Counted from the first letter of the stretch, positions 1 through 11,724 are shown. The stretch is 64,000 nt of DNA from Diadophis punctatus similis (GCA_023053685.1 JALIGW010000001.1:155207466-155271465); one strand, 5' to 3'. Numbers and translations: made by a program. Notes: generated by a model not told the origin, from the sequence alone.

Positions 1-122
1 AGATGTCAAACTTGCAGCGTCACATTGCCGTTTTGTGATGTTTTTCCCCTTTGTGGAGCTGGGGTGGGTGTGGCCTGCACATGACTCATATGGCCCGTGG
101 GCCCCCAGTTTGACACCCCTAG
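1..122. mobile_element. hAT-like MITE, CAGGGGTGTCAAACT family, cut by window edge
   Basis: The right end reads as the reverse complement of CAGGGGTGTCAAACT with one extra base. The same ends bound copies at 17483-17585 and 48500-48627, both with perfect 8-bp target duplications. The left end lies outside the window. There is no coding capacity. Confidence 0.7.
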
Positions 123-183
123 TTTAATAGCATAGCTGGGTTACACTGGATAACCAGACACTTGGTTTTCTAATGCTGTAGAC

Positions 184-457
184 AAGGGGCGGGTTCCTAC
201 CGGTGCGGTCCAGTGCACCATTCTGGTAGGGAGCTGCCGATTGTGTAATTTGCACGCGATGGCTCCGATACCGTCTTCACCGGCCCGTCGTGCAGTGCCA
301 TCTTTTTTCGGGAATTTTTGGGCTTTTTTGCTTCCTGCGCATCCGCGGAACCAAAATCGCATGAGGGGACATGTGCACATAGTGAGCGTGCGCGCACACA
401 AAATGAGATGATGCGCACGCAGCGCTCCGGTATGGAGGTAAGAGGAACCCGCCCCTG
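184..457. mobile_element. hAT-like MITE (GGGCGGGTTCC-ended)
   Basis: Terminal inverted repeats are AGGGGCGGGTTCC on the left and its complement GGAACCCGCCCCTG on the right. The element is flanked by CTGTAGAC (176-183) and CTGTAGAA (458-465), an 8-bp duplication matching at 7 of 8 positions, as expected for hAT transposition. The interior holds repeated GCGCATGC-like palindromes and no transposase. It belongs to the same broad family as 9455-10127 and 33778-34528. Confidence 0.85.
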
Positions 458-465
458 CTGTAGAA

Positions 466-1679
466 ATGTATAATGTCAAAGAGTGATGAATGAATGATGT
501 CAATAAAGACACTATTGTTTAAGAGTAATTTCATCACAAAAGGAACATTTAAGCAAGATGTAGTATCTGAAGAAATCATACCTTATGCCATAAGATTTCT
601 TCCTTTGAGATTGTACAGATCAAAACAGTAATAAAAGAACATTAGAAGTCCTCATAAAAAGATAGCATGCTCAAACAGCATTGCCACATTCCACTTTTTC
701 AGGATATTACAGCAAATGTCTTCATTAAAGTTGCAAACCCATCCTGGGTTTGGCAAGATGGATGACCTCCAGTGAGCCCTTGAATCAGACTCTTAAGATT
801 AAATTCGCTTATCATTTTTGAAAGTTCGTATAAAGTAGCATGAAAAATAACTAGATTCTGATTATACTTTATGAATGGAAGTTGTTCTCGCTCTTTTATC
901 TAACACTGCTGCAGATCAAGGTTTCAGAGTAACATACTATAATAAGGTCGGGTTTGTGAATATCATGAAGAAACTATGGAGAGTTTCCTTAGAAACCAGA
1001 AAAGAGTAAGAACTATTGGAACTATCTTTCTTTTTCTTTCAGCTATTTTATAGTGTCTGGGCAACACAAAAATCCCTTAGGCAATATTGAAATAAAATGT
1101 AAGGTCTTTCCAAGTCTCTTTCTTGTCTTTGGATTCCAGAAGGGGTCAGTAGGAGGTAACTTGCTTCTGTCTATCTCTAAAAACTTGGGTGTATTTCAGT
1201 TTTTTGTAACTGTGAATAGGTCTGGGTATACTGAGGGTTCAGTGTGTTTAGAGTGGGTACAATCATGGAGAAAGAGTTTATTAGTGCTGCTGCATTATTA
1301 CCCTTCCAGACTAGATAGATCACTGGCCCCTCAGTGCTGGACATCTTTGAGTCTTTATCTTGTGGCCTTCAATATCTGAAATGGCAAGAATCCGTGGATT
1401 TCATTCTGTGGAATCCCAGAATCTAAAGTCTGGATTCTAAAAAGCAACAATAAACATGGATGATGTCAGATGGTCCTTAACACCTTTGGAGCAATTTTCT
1501 CCTATTCGCTTTAACATTCAAGCAAGGTTTTCTCTGAAGTTGCCAAAAGTCATTACTGATTCAAAGGCAAATATGTATAGATACAGGCACAGGCACAGAC
1601 AATTAACAGGAATACAGAGTCATTTAGATTAGGAGAGGAAACAAAGAAGAAGAAAAAGTGAGATTGGTAAATGGATATA
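466..1679. other. no recognised feature
   Basis: AT-rich sequence. Open frames are short and show no domain I recognise, and I saw no clear repeat family. Confidence 0.5.
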
Positions 1680-1705
1680 CAGATAGTCCTCGACTTACAA
1701 CAGTT

Positions 1706-2333
1706 TGTTCTGACCTAGGCTTCACAAAAGCACGAAACAGACTCCTTGACCCAAAAAAATCCCTTTTTATTTGGCTAATGTGAATTCCTAGCATTTGCAT
1801 ACAGAAAAGTCCCGGCAATAAGCCTTTCAAGGGTGAATTGCAACAACAGACCTTATCAGTCCTTGGATAGTTGCCAGGCCGATAGCTTCCAGGCGCAACG
1901 CTGTACAATGAAATACTTGGCAAGGAGTCTCTGTGAGGCACAGACTCAGATAAAGCAAATCTTCACACTAATAAACGAACTAATTGTCTCCTGCGAACAC
2001 CACTCCCCTTTTGCTCTTATTTATTCCCTATGGGAGGGGCCATTCAGCATCCACTTGTACATTTACTCCCGAGTCGACCCCTGTTTCTTAATTGTTCCCT
2101 TCTCCTGACATCTCTGCACATGCGCACATCAGGAAAGGCTCCAGCTTTTCTTCTGCCCCACTTATCTCCGACTCCGAAGGTAGCTGATAACTGCCGGACG
2201 GCCCTGGCCCCATCTCTGCCTCCGATGCAGAGCACTCATCAGAGCCTTCCCCAGACTCCAGGACTGGCCCATGTTCCACCCCAACCTCCTCACTGTCCGA
2301 GTCTGCCACCAGCTCCGCTGGCGGGTCACAACA
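1706..2333 (-). mobile_element. solo LTR of an LTR retrotransposon
   Basis: Bounded by TGTTCTGACC and GGTCACAACA, so both strands start TG and end CA. It is flanked by CAGTT (1701-1705) and CAGTG (2334-2338), a 4-5 bp duplication. Read on the minus strand it has an AATAAA near its 3' end (around 1770) and a TATA-like AATAAATAA stretch near 2020. The first ~245 bp (2333-2088, minus) are an open, acidic reading frame; see findings. No internal gag or pol region is present, so this is a recombined solo LTR. Related LTRs: 61959-62514 and fragment 60223-60320. Confidence 0.75.
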
Positions 2334-2446
2334 CAGTGGCCATTCAAAGTTACAACAGCACATTTAGTGACCATTCAAAGTTACAACAGCACTGAAAAAA
2401 GTGACATGACAATTTTTCACACTTAGGACTATTCCAGCATCCCCAT

Positions 2447-3069
2447 CAGTGGTGGGTTGCTGCTGGTTTGGACCAGTTCTTTAGAACCGGTAGTGGAAAT
2501 TTACTGCTGCTCGCCGAACCAGCAGCGATGACCGGCGGTCCACGCTCCCGAACTGGTCCTCTGGTTGCTCCAGAGGCTCTAGAAAGTCTCTGGAGCCTGG
2601 GAAGAGCGAAAAAACGGGCCTTCCGGTCCCACCGGAAGTTGGCAAATGAGCCATTTCCGGCCTCTGGAGGGCCTCCAGGGGGGGAAGGCTGTTTTCGCCC
2701 TCCTCAGGCTCCTAGAAAGCCTCTGGAGCCTGGGGAGGGCAAAAAACAGGCCCACCATGCCATCATGTGCCAAAAGTGGGGGGAGCACAGGGGGCTCACT
2801 TGCGCATGCACGGGGCAGGGCACATTGAATTATGGGTGTGGGCACATGTGTGTGTGACCCCCCTTGCTCCCCGGCTTTTGGCACGTGACGGCAAAAAGGT
2901 TAGCTATCACTGCTCTAACATCAAACAAAAGTGCAGCTTTTTCTTGCAAAAACCATCTGTGCATGTGCAAAGGCTTCTGTGCATGCGCAGAGGGTCATTT
3001 CTGGGTGTTTTACACAATGTGATGGGAGCGATGCAAACCGGTAGGGAAGGTAAGTGGAACCCATCCCTG
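2447..3069. mobile_element. hAT-like MITE nested in squamate MITE
   Basis: Starts CAGTGGTGGGTTG and ends AACCCATCCCTG. Target duplication is ATCCCCAT (2439-2446) and AGCCCCAT (3070-3077), 7 of 8. The MITE text on both sides becomes continuous when the insert is removed. It contains a piece of a second MITE family at about 2545-2912. Confidence 0.85.
2545..2912 (-). mobile_element. fragment of CAGTGATGGCGAACC-family MITE
   Basis: The right end GGTTAGCTATCACTG matches the complement of CAGTGATGGCGAACC, the end of copies at 53423-53846 and 60366-60790. The CTCCAGAGGC and GGGCGAAAA motifs of that family recur inside. The left end is missing. Confidence 0.65.
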
Positions 3070-3295
3070 AGCCCCATGGTCACATGATGAAAATTCAGAC
3101 ACTTGGCAACTGACCCATATTTATGACCATTGCAGTGTCTTGCTGTCATGTGATCCCCTTTTTTTGACCTGACAAGCAAGGTCAATGAGGAAGCAAGATT
3201 CACAGAACAACCATGTTGCTAACTGTAATAACTGTGGCAAGAAAGATTGTAAAATGGGGCATATTTCACTTAATAAATGTCTCACAGCAACAAAA

Positions 3296-4089
3296 ATGTT
3301 AAGATCATCCATAGTTCTCAGCTATTGAACCTATATCAATTGAAATACAAGTTTCTGAATTCAAATTGGATCCTATCTTTTCCTTGTTTTTAGAAAACAA
3401 CAATATATTTATAGATACTGGAGACCTCACACATTCTAAGAGTGATCAATGGAGACCCTAGCAACATCCCCTGTAGTGCAAATAATGTGGTCATCTGTGC
3501 AAGAATGAATACAAACTAGGAAGCTCCTGTCATTTACCTGCTGAAGTGAAAGATTCTCAAATGCTCAAATATTGTGTTGCCTTGTTACATTTCTTTCTTT
3601 ATGTAGGCTCCTCATAAGTTTCTAAACTGAGTTCTTTCTATTAAAATTTTTACCTTAATTTTTTTTGTCAGACGCCGTTTCAATTGACCAACTAGCTTTA
3701 CATTTTGCATATTTTTTGTTTGCTTCAAAGATCAAAGATGCACTTGTTGGTGCATCTTTGATGGGACTGATTAGGAATTCATGTTTGGAAAAAAATAATG
3801 TATTTGTTTGGTAGGTTTGTACTGACCTCCAGTGGCTATATTGTACTCTAGTTTTTTTTTTACAATTAAAGGTATGTTATATAATGCACTGCAGTACTGT
3901 CAGCCTAACATCATTTTAGGAAACATATGCTGAAGATGAGAGCAACTCATTCAGATGTTATAGGACGCAATATTCAGAAAAAGATATAGGTATTTAAGTT
4001 CCAAAGTCAGTTTTGCTATTGCTCTCTGCAGGATGCTATCTTGGCAGCTGACATGCAAAGCATTTTAGTAAAAAAAATGTTTGCCTCTC
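3296..4089. other. no recognised feature apart from a small hairpin
   Basis: AT-rich. Holds a 13-bp perfect hairpin at 3731-3762, listed separately. Confidence 0.5.
3731..3762. repeat. 13-bp perfect inverted repeat
   Basis: ATCAAAGATGCAC, a 6-base loop, then GTGCATCTTTGAT. No T-run follows on either side. No function assigned. Confidence 0.7.
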
Positions 4090-4414
4090 AAACCCTCTTT
4101 CATGGGGCCGAAGAGATGATAGTCTGAAGGCGCTAAATCTGGTGAGTATGGAGGATTATTATTCCAGTGACGAGGAAGTGAAAACTGCAGTGAAGAAGTG
4201 GCTCAAAGAACAGTCAACAAAATTTTACGAGTCAGGGATACGTGCTCTCATCCGAAGGTGGAATATTGCTATTGAGAGAAACGGTGACTATGTTGAGAAG
4301 TAGGGATGTGATCCACAGAGGAGAAGCTTCATTTTGATGTATGCTACATGTTCCTGTGTTGGTAATTATACCTGCCCTAAAGAAAATGGCATTACTTTTT
4401 GACTCACCCTTGTA
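4090..4414 (+). pseudogene. mariner transposase C-terminal relic with internal inversion
   Basis: From 4154 the plus strand encodes YYSSDEEVKTAVKKWLKEQ and ends GDYVEK at a stop at 4301-4303, the normal C-terminus of a mariner (DD34D) transposase. The remainder runs into a terminal inverted repeat whose end reads GTCAAAAAGTAATGCC on the other strand, next to TA. The preceding transposase segment PPYSPDLAPSDYHLFGPMK is present but on the minus strand (4090-4153). The copy is therefore rearranged as well as truncated. A second terminus is at 47128-47174. Confidence 0.85.
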
Positions 4415-4585
4415 TATCCAGCCAATACTTCTCCCATCTTTCTCCAAAGACTTGTCACTAGCTGGTCTGACAATTCATGCTAAACCTTATTTGGTTTTAA
4501 TAATGGTTTGTTGAAGCCATAGGAACTTGGTTTAGATATTCTGCTAAAAGCACAGGATTATTATAAATCAATATTGAACTAAGAC

Positions 4586-4627
<42 letters not shown>
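4586..4627. repeat. (CA)n microsatellite
   Basis: About 21 uninterrupted AC dinucleotides. Confidence 0.95.
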
Positions 4628-4628
<1 letters not shown>

Positions 4629-6753
4629 CACAATATGGATCAGAGAAGGAATGGGGATATGGGCAAGAATAAGAAACCTAAAGTTGCTAAACTGATACTG
4701 TAATCTTTCAGTGATCCAATGCCCATTCAAGCATTTGCCTATTCTCTCAGTACACAATAACAAAATTATGAAAACCAATAAAACAGAGGTTATACTAGTA
4801 AACCAAACTGGTGAAAGTAATCAAGGGGTATAATTAACAGGCATGGTGTCAATTTTGCAAGAACAAATCTTTTTAGGCTTAAATTGAGAGCATCTGTTTT
4901 TTTACCTCTAGATGTCCTTCTAGGTTCAGTAAAGGAACTATATAGCTCAATGCAATAGATGAAGGTTTATATGAATCTCTAGATACCTCGATGCCTTGCC
5001 AAAGTTGGAATTTTATAATGTGATTAAAAAGCAATAAAATCCCCCAAGTCATGCAAGTGGTAGTAAATATATTTCACTTTAATTTGCACTAAGTGCAAAC
5101 TTAGCTTCTCTATGCCCTCAAATTTGTAGCTTTGATCGGTGGTATAGGATTTTTTTTTAGGTTTTTATTGAACGAAAGCAACTTCCTTACATGTCTATCT
5201 AATCCAAAAGCACAGCATTCAGATTCATTCAGGACATTTAAAAAGATGACAGGAAAGTTTGTTTCCCAGCATGTATTATTCCCAGCATGTGTTATTCCCA
5301 TTTCCAATTGTAGAGATTGCTTATGGTTACAACAACTAGAATCCACTGATATAATTTATCTTCCATGGAGTGTCTAATCTCTCATTTGAACAACTTTTGC
5401 TCATAACATCATAGTATCTAATGGTGGTAGTCTTGACAACAGCACATGGTTATTTCTTTTAAAAGACGTAGGCTTAAGTGTCAGACTTGAATAAGTTGTA
5501 TTGCATCTGACTTTCAGAGCCTGAAAGAAGTTTCTACTCTATAAACATCTTCACCGACAACTCTATGATATAGCACTTGCTTTGAAAAAAAGAATACCAT
5601 AGATACAGCCATATTAAGTTAATAACCTCCGTTGTCTAGACTGCTTTAACAACCTCCTTCTCTACCTCTTCGAACGATGTGCTACAATTCTGAATCCATG
5701 ATGATAAAATACAGGATGAGAACTCATCACCAAGTCACAGATTTTTCAAAACTTGCAAAGCCTTCCTCTAAGATACAATCCCAAATTACAAGCTCTTTCA
5801 AGAGGGTCTCTAAATTTAGAGCGTCTCTAAATGATTAACTTTCTCCGTAATCACTTTAAACCTGGAGGTTTTTTCTCTTTGTTCTTTAACATTAACCCAA
5901 AGATTTCAGCTGACTCTGTTTCCTTTCATAAACCAAATAAATAGGATGAGAACAAATAGACAAAGGTTCTCTGTAGCTTTATCCTCAGTTATTGAATTGC
6001 CTTCCGGGATTTTACCTGTGTTGTCAACATTTATATTGCTCAATATATTGAGAATTACATTTAATGATAGGCTTAAGAAACTCTTCTTTATTTAAAAAAA
6101 TGTAAATACATTCCAGCCTTTTGATCAGAGCATGTTTTAAATAAAGTTTCTTATTTAGTTTGTTTGGCAACTTAAAGATGATCTACAATTTATGGAAAAT
6201 GACATTATTTATTTTCTTGACACAAGGCCTTAACTCAGGGTAAACAGCGACGACTATTACAGCAAACTAATAGTTTAAAAATTAATTAACCATGCCACAT
6301 TCACATACACACAATTAAAAGCTTGTTTAAGCAACAAGCTCTAAAAATGCTAAGGACTGAGGATGAGGTAAAGTAGTCTTGTCTTTTACTCTTAGGAGGA
6401 TAGCATTCAAGAAAACAAGTCTGTTTTTGAGGATATTCTCTATTTCAAACCAAGGATGTTAAACCTGTCTGAATGGCCGTATTTGGTCCACAATTCACCT
6501 GATAGATCAGATTATTTTAGGGCAGGTTTTTGCTCTGGGAAATGCAGCAGCATCCAACATCCTAGGCATAGTAGAGAAGGAAAAGTCTGATGAAGACAGC
6601 TTACCAGTGCTCTAGTAGAAGGCTCTACAGAATATAGGAGAGACAAAAAGCTTAAGGCAATGGTAGAACTTTGTAGAAAGGGAAAGTGCATTCTTGAAAG
6701 CAATGTAAGCCAAATGGACTGGGTTAGGTCTATAAGCCAATGATCCCATTGTC
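4628..6753. other. no recognised feature
   Basis: AT-rich unique-looking sequence. Open frames under 85 codons on both strands show no recognised domain. Confidence 0.5.
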
Positions 6754-7418
6754 TATATCAGTGTTTCTTAACATTGGAAACTTTAAGAGGTGTGGACTTC
6801 AACTCCCATAATTCCCAGTTTGCATGCTGGACAGAAAGGGATCCCACCTCCAAGGTAATGGCGACATCAATGGTGAGGTGTGAGCAAGGGTGAATGCAGC
6901 CTGGATGCTTTGGCGAGAACTCACTGGTGTCGTTTGTGACAGACGAATGCCAACCTGTCTTAAATCTAAGATTTACAAAATGGAAATGCGAATGGAAATG
7001 CAAATGCTACGTTGGATATCGGGCATCTCCCTTTTTGACCACATCACAAATGACACCATTCGACAACATTTTGGTGTGGCACCAATTATAGAGAAGATGA
7101 GAGAAGGCCGGCTCCGCTAGTATGGACATGTCCTGAGAGCAGCATCTTCCACTGTTGCCAAGACTGCCTACCAACTAGAAGTCAATGGCCGGTGACTTGC
7201 GGGCTCCCAAAATATAGATGGCAAGACACCATCAACAAAGATGTGCAAGCTATGGGCCTGCGCCCTGGAGATGCAGCTGACCATGCAAAATGGCGTTCAA
7301 TGATCCGAAAAGCGGACCCTGCACTTGTGGGAATATGCTAGGAAGAAGAAGATGCGGGATAGAAAGCTAAAATCTATTCTTTAAGGTTGTCCAGCTTGAA
7401 AAACACTAGTCTATATCC
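6754..7418. mobile_element. palindromic hAT-like MITE split by a LINE insertion
   Basis: The left arm CAGTGTTTCTTAACATTGG followed by GTGGACTTCAACTCCC matches the intact palindromic copies at 16247-16365 and 52611-52742. Its partner arm appears at about 7380-7418 as AAGGTTGTCC and AAAAACACTAG. The LINE relic 6890-7365 lies between the arms. Confidence 0.6.
6890..7365 (+). pseudogene. LINE ORF2 C-terminal relic, RTE-like
   Basis: The plus strand translates to LFDHITNDTIRQHFGVAP, IIEKMREGRLR, a stop in place of W, then YGHVLRAA, a PRG-like linker and ADPALVGI. This is the post-RT 'RLRWYGHVLR...RGRPKQRWLD' region typical of RTE-like non-LTR retrotransposons. It is 5' truncated and carries stops and frameshifts. 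The clade call is by motif only. Confidence 0.7.
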
Positions 7419-8518
7419 AGATTAAGGGTGCTGCCACAGCCTTGAATTTATTTAACATCAAGACTTAGCAACTGAATAGGAACATCTTCCATCTAGTACA
7501 GATTCTTTAATATAAGATTTATATACATTATATTCATTATTTCTACAGTAAGTGTTCAATTGTCATGGATATCTGCATACTGAAAGCTGGGTTAATTTTT
7601 GGCTGTGCTTTACACGACCAGTCTGAATGTAAAAGGGTCTTTAGGAAGCCACACACAATTGAGAACCTTTTCTATTGTCTATTTTCCCCCTCATTAACTT
7701 CTATGTGCATCTACAAACTCACTATCTCCCCATACTCATCCCACAGTGAATATGGGCCTCAATAATGGTGATCACACACAATTCAGAGAAAGGAGGTGGA
7801 TTTTACACAAAGAAAACATATAAATGGAAAATGTCAACAAAGGAGAGACTATCATTGGGAAAACTGCAATCAGTGGGAAAATATCATTTAAAACTATAAA
7901 CATTGATGAGGGAACAACAGCCATGAAAATATGGAAAGCAGTCACAAAGGAGTCAGTAGGGGAAGGAACAATCAGTGGGAAATAGCAATGAGGGATAAAG
8001 TAGCAATCACTGGGGAAAGAGCATTCAATAAGGAAATAGCATTTAAGTAGTACTGAGAGAATTGCCCTGAACAGTTCCTAGGGGGTCATAATGGGCCAGC
8101 AAGTATACTGAAGGTTTTATGGAAAAGTACAATATATGCTCCGCAGAAATCCTCTTATTTGACTGAGAGAGAGAAAACGTTGGCTCAAGAGAGATTCCTC
8201 TCCAGGATAAACAAAGACTTGCGAGAGCTCAGAGCTGGTGACTCAGTTTTATAGTTCGTGAGTGACTGCATTGTTGATGGACAAAGAAGTTTAAAACGGA
8301 AGTTCTCTTGCAGGCTGGCCTTTATATTGAACCTTTCCTTGTGATTGTTTTTCACAATCAGGAAAAAGTTCCAGAAAATGTTTCCAGCTCCATTTCTCTT
8401 AAAGTATGTTTTCTCCTTCCTCTTGCATTTAAGGTGATCATCACCGTTGAGATTTCTAATCCAGTCCCATTTATATAACAAGACACCTATAGATTTGCTC
8501 CAACTCCCACAAGGAACT
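7419..8518. other. no recognised feature
   Basis: AT-rich. Between 7830 and 8060 short GGGAAA/ATCA(G/T)TGGGGAAA phrases recur loosely, perhaps a decayed repeat. No gene seen. Confidence 0.4.
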
Positions 8519-8526
8519 TTTTTATC

Positions 8527-8967
8527 CAGGGGTGGGATTCAACCGGTTCGGACTGGTTCGGGTGAACCAGATGTTAATTTTACATCTGGTTCACCGCACC
8601 GGTAGTTGCAAGGACTAGCTGACCCTGCCCACCCTACCCCTCCCCTCCCAGGAGTCTCCACGTGGCCTGTTTTGGATGCGAGGTAAGTGCAGGGCCCCTG
8701 CGGAGGCTCTGGGAGGGCAAAAGACAGGCCTACCAGATGTACCGGAAGTCCGAAAACAGGCCCATTTCCAGACTCTAGAGGGCCTCCAGAGTCCGGGGGA
8801 GGCCATTTTCACCCTCCCGGAGGCTCGAGGAAAGCTCCAGAGTATGGGGAGAGTGAAAACACCCCCCTGCCATGGTGCAGGAGGCCGAGTAGGCCACTCC
8901 CCCGTGGCCACGCCCACCCAGCAACTGGGCAAGAACTGGTTGGTAACATTTTTCTATCCCACCCTTG
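8527..8967. mobile_element. hAT-like MITE, CAGGGGTGGGATTC-ended
   Basis: Starts CAGGGGTGGGATTCAACC and ends with the complement of CAAGGGTGGGATAG. Perfect 8-bp target duplication TTTTTATC at 8519-8526 and 8968-8975. The interior holds GC-rich AGGCCTACC and CTCCAGAG motifs shared with 42586-43006 and with the GATGGCGAACC family. No transposase. Confidence 0.9.
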
Positions 8968-8975
8968 TTTTTATC

Positions 8976-9446
8976 CCTATAAGCAGCACAGGCATTACAC
9001 CTGAACAAATGGTTACATCAGCTGGTGGGCGGAGGGAGAGAATAAAGGAAGGAAGATGCCTCATAAACATTACTGTATAGAATCCGACAACTCTTCCAGT
9101 ATCAGCCAAAGTAAGAAGACTTTTCCTCCTGTCTAATTGTAAAATGGGCTTTCAGAGGTGAGAATCTCTAGGACAAGCTTAAGTAGAGAAGGCTTGTGAT
9201 CAAAGTGGGGATATCGATGCAATTCTATATGCAAAGGATGGCAGTTTAGAGAAGAAGTCTCAGGTCTCCATGAAGACTCACTGTGTAATTTAAAATGATA
9301 TTGTGTTGTGTGAACTTAGCTTTTGGTTATGGTTTAGTGCATTTGTGAACCTTATAATTCGGAGTTCCTAACTCAGAGTTACTTCGCTGGGTGCAAGTTC
9401 CAAAAAGGCAGTTGTACTTTAGGGCAAATTCAACAACCTGTCCTGC
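8976..9446. other. no recognised feature
   Basis: Unique-looking sequence with no long open frame. Confidence 0.5.
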
Positions 9447-9454
9447 TTACAAAT

Positions 9455-10127
9455 CAGTGGTGGGTTCCTACTGGTGCGGTCCACTCTATAGCACCGGTAG
9501 CGGCCCGCTGGTGACGTCACAATACCGGTGCGGTCGGTTGCCGGTGCCTGGGCGCCACCATTAAAAAAAATTAAAAAAAATTTTTTTTAAATTTTCTTCT
9601 GTGCATGCCCAGAAGCCAAGCTTCTGGCACTGCGCATGTGTTGCCTTCCTATCCCACAGTGAGTCCAAGCAGGGGAGGATGGCTGAGGGAGCGCATGAGA
9701 CACTGAAAGAATGGGCAGCAGGAGCTATCTCCATTCCCCTCCCTTCAGCAGTCTGAGAAGCCACGAACGCGCGGTGATGATCCTAGGCATTTTCGCAAGA
9801 TTTTCATCTAAGGAATCCATGACTGAAACCAAAAATGCTGTATGAGACTTGCTTGTCTTTTAACTATAGCATTTTCTGCATATAAAGGTTTCTGTGTTGC
9901 CATGGTGTAACACACACTTTGTATGCAAAGCTTTTCATGTAAGGTATAAAATAGCAAAAATAGTAGTAACATCTCTCTGAAATAACTAATACATGACCGG
10001 CAAGCCACGCCCACCCGGTCACATAGCCGGCAAGCCATGCCCACCCAGTCATATGGCTGGCAAGCCACACCCACAAAATAAGCCACGCCCACAGAGTGGT
10101 AGTAAAAAAATTAGGAACCCGCCCCTG
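9455..10127. mobile_element. hAT-like element, long-core family, 673-bp derivative
   Basis: Starts CAGTGGTGGGTTCCTAC and ends GGAACCCGCCCCTG. Perfect target duplication TTACAAAT at 9447-9454 and 10128-10135. The left ~150 bp (with GGTGACGTCACAATACCGG) and the right ~130 bp (CCGGCAAGCCACGCCCACCC tandem units, then AGAGTGGTAGTAAAAAAATT) are shared with 33778-34528 and with the 3.2-kb element 56814-60047. It is an internal-deletion relative of the latter. Confidence 0.9.
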
Positions 10128-10135
10128 TTACAAAT

Positions 10136-10594
10136 CATCTATTCTTCAAATTGTGCGTGCTTTCTGGAATCAGTTCCCCAACTCCTAGCTAGTGTTGACT
10201 GTGTCTTGATACAAGCGGGAAGTAAGAGAAGAACTTCAGCCTTCTGTGTTGCCATGATTCATTAAACAAGATTCACAACCGATGTAGCTGATTTCTAACT
10301 CAGCATGGGTGGGTGGATGGTATTGATTTGTGCTGACAGACAGTGTGCATTGTTGCCCAAATACACTTGGCAATTAAAATGTGCTTTGTTGATGTGGCAA
10401 GAGAGAAAGAAGCCGCTTTTCCCGAATGTCTTCATACAGTAAGAGGGTGAAGGAGAACCCTTCAAGTAGTTATGTGTTCCTTTTCCTTATGGACCATTTG
10501 TTTTTGCACTGAAAAGCAGCCTGAAGGAGAAAAGCAGCAAGGTGAAGGTTGGCACTGATGGGTGTCTGCCCAAAATCCCTCTCTCGAGTTCCTT
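10136..10594. other. no recognised feature
   Basis: Unique-looking sequence with no supported gene. Confidence 0.5.
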
Positions 10595-10911
10595 TCATTA
10601 TTTATTATTATTATTTTAGTGTTCTTATATGCCCCCCTACTCCCTGGGGACTCAGGGCGGCGTACAACATTTAAAGAACAACTAAACAATATAATAATTT
10701 AAAAACAGTTTAAAAAGAATTTAAAAAACATATAAAACCATACATACATGGGGGAGAACCTAAGGTGTGAAATTGTCTCAAATCACCCCCGCCTGCAGGA
10801 AGAGCCATGTCTTAATGGCTTTTCGGAAGGCCAGCAAGGTGGGGATAATTCGGATCTCTGGGGGGATCCAGAGAACAGGGCCCCCCACAGAGAAGGCCCT
10901 CCCCCTAGTGA
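10595..10911 (-). mobile_element. L2-like LINE 3' end
   Basis: Contains a TTATATGCCCCCCTACTCCC-like start, GACTCAGGGCGGCGTACAAC, an A-rich AATTTAAAAACAGTTTAAAA stretch and GAGAAGGCCCTCCCCC. I recognise this as the conserved 3' portion of squamate L2-type LINEs. The clade call is from memory of the motif and not verified. Confidence 0.55.
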
Positions 10912-11696
10912 ATTAATTCATCTGAATGTTCTTATTGATATAACATGCATGAATAGCCTTCTAAGGTTGCAACTTTCCAATCCAAGTCTTTATATATATG
11001 TGTATATATGCATGGGTTGTTGTTTTTTGTCTGTGTGCGTATAAAAGGAACAATAAGAGGGATAATACTTTATTTTCCTCAAGCCATTTAGGAAGCGATG
11101 GGAAGGGAAAGTTTAGGAATACTGTTTCCCACTTACCACTACTCTTCAGACTTTGGTTGCAAATCTTTATTTATTTTTAATTTTTTAGATTCCAGCTACT
11201 GAGAATGTGTAGTTTGGTCCGGAAATAGTGTTTTTTTTCCCCTAGGTAGGGAAGCCTAATCTAGGTTGCAAAAGTCTGGATAACTGCTAGGTGACAGGCA
11301 GCACACAGTTCCTCTTTATCTACATGCTATCATCGACTGGTTTCTACAGTGCAGGAGATAATTCAACATGCCAACCAAAAGCCAATCTATTCTGCTCTCC
11401 ACAAATACTGTTTTGTGCTAAAGCACCATTCTCGTTTCCTTTTTTTGGAAAGTTCTTGGATATTTGATGCACGCTTGGGTAGCTCCCTTGACTAAGCAAT
11501 GAGGTTGGTTTTCATGGCTCCAGGAGACAAGTGATCTGCTGTGTGGAGGATTACATCTCAAACTGGGAACCAGATGTCCAAACTGAGTCATTTCATACAG
11601 TTTTCCCTCAGTAGAATCATGAACCCTCTTTCCTAGTGGTGGGCTTGAAATTATTACACAATTATATTGCAATTATTGTATCTATGAATTGAGCCA
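10912..11696. other. no recognised feature
   Basis: AT-rich with a short TA/TG run near 10990-11010. Confidence 0.5.
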
Positions 11697-11724
11697 TAGT
11701 TTCTTATTTATTTATTTATTTATT
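11697..11724. repeat. (TTTA)n microsatellite
   Basis: About six ATTT units. Confidence 0.85.

Larger units (their letters stand above)
1680..3295 (+). mobile_element. squamate MITE (AGTCCTCGACTTACAAC-ended), broken by two insertions
   Basis: The left end is CAGATAGTCCTCGACTTACA. The body resumes at 2334-2446 and 3078-3295 with the GTGACC/CATGATCAAAATTCAGA text seen in the complete copy at 25906-26304. A solo LTR (1706-2333) and a hAT-like MITE (2447-3069) are inserted in it. The right terminus is degraded. It is a non-autonomous DNA element; I cannot assign its superfamily. Confidence 0.8.

Noticed and set aside
141..579. Overlapping minus-strand open frames near the window start
   Set aside because: They cover the MITE at 184-457 and its GC-rich palindromes; no domain, and frames overlap in three phases.
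3731..3762. Terminator-like hairpin
   Set aside because: No following T-run and bacterial-type terminators are not expected here; kept only as an inverted repeat.
4497..4778. Frame with Cys-Val repeats
   Set aside because: Translation of the (CA)n microsatellite.
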